In this document: piece by piece, positions 63,965 to 64,000 of the stretch
Numbering within the stretch: position 1 is the first letter of the stretch
Layout of the letters: every line of letters starts with the position of its first letter
NCBI RefSeq assembly: GCF_016706325.1
Contig: NZ_JADJJX010000001.1
Span: 1,240,001 to 1,304,000, forward strand
DNA length: 64,000 nt
Source: Methanothrix sp.
GTDB lineage: Archaea > Halobacteriota > Methanosarcinia > Methanotrichales > Methanotrichaceae
Direction: 5' to 3'
Position numbers and translations under genes: made by a program
Notes under the pieces: model-generated
What the model was told of the DNA's origin: nothing
Databases searched by the model: none
Seen by the model: the letters and a program-made list of their open reading frames with translations, nothing else

Positions 63965-64000
63965 TCATAGATGTGGTAGTCGCGAGCACCTCTCGCTATA
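63961..64000 (+). CDS. Start of a further gene, truncated by the window edge
   Basis: ATG at 63961 follows a purine-rich AAAGGGGGGAGC and reads MIIDVVVASTSRY to the end of the window. Too short to assign. Confidence 0.4.
   Translation, partial: MIIDVVVASTSRY

Overview
The window is archaeal chromosome, most likely from a methanogenic euryarchaeon of the Methanosarcinales/Methanotrichales type. This is inferred from gene content, not from a marker such as 16S rRNA. Supporting genes are class I lysyl-tRNA synthetase, a TYW2-like wyosine enzyme, the PCNA-binding repair factor NreA, Alba, Bud32, a RIO kinase, DUF460, archaeal UMP kinase, zinc-LID adenylate kinase, SufBC and an HAE3-type MMPL exporter paired with a COG1361-like secreted protein. 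Promoters show archaeal TATA boxes, and several genes look leaderless. Most of the window is GC-rich housekeeping DNA; a few AT-rich stretches stand out.

Layout. 0-2.2 kb: 3' end of a RIO kinase gene and a DUF460 protein. 2.6-10.3 kb: a metal-chelatase region with CobN, a metal/corrinoid-type binding protein and a fused ChlI/ChlD ATPase, followed by an ABC-2 exporter pair (10.3-11.9 kb). 11.9-13.6 kb: ketopantoate reductase and an unknown protein. 13.8-18.4 kb: an AT-rich foreign cassette encoding an AAA+ ATPase and an intracellular subtilisin-like protease. The protease gene is split by an IS1-family element with a perfect 8-bp target duplication. 18.6-25.8 kb: dCMP deaminase, LysRS, a deoxyribosyltransferase-like protein, a phosphoesterase, PyrE, two envelope proteins, TYW2 and tRNA-Gln. 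26-36 kb: Hsp20, GlyRS, a lipid-kinase-like membrane protein, Adk, UMP kinase, an HTH-CBS regulator, a radical SAM protein, HisI and NreA. 36-42.5 kb: a P-type ATPase and PheST. 43-46.6 kb: a secreted cysteine-rich tandem-repeat protein broken by five small deletions. 46.7-52.2 kb: SufB/SufC, an unknown helical protein, LysA and a TM-helix channel-like protein. 52.7-60.1 kb: MMPL exporter with partner, RDD, cupin, hemerythrin, K+/H+ antiporter and a radical SAM protein. 60.4-64 kb: tRNA-Ser, CBS protein, HIT, PurN, Alba and Bud32.

The most noteworthy features are the AAA-ATPase/subtilase cassette and the cysteine-rich repeat gene. In the cassette, removing the IS plus one duplication copy restores a 785-codon protease frame with a complete Asp/His/Ser triad, so the disruption is recent. 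The ATPase gene carries its own one-base lesion near the C-terminus; correcting it puts the stop codon over the protease start. The IS transposase is split at a canonical A AAA AAG slippery heptamer. In the repeat gene, about fifteen 53-residue, eight-cysteine units are nearly identical at DNA level, yet net deletions of 1, 2, 2, 1 and 2 bases break the frame. Three short tandem-repeat tracts (12-bp, 15-bp and 5-bp units) lie in intergenic gaps.

All functional calls rest on motifs and protein sequence read by eye. No database searches were run.
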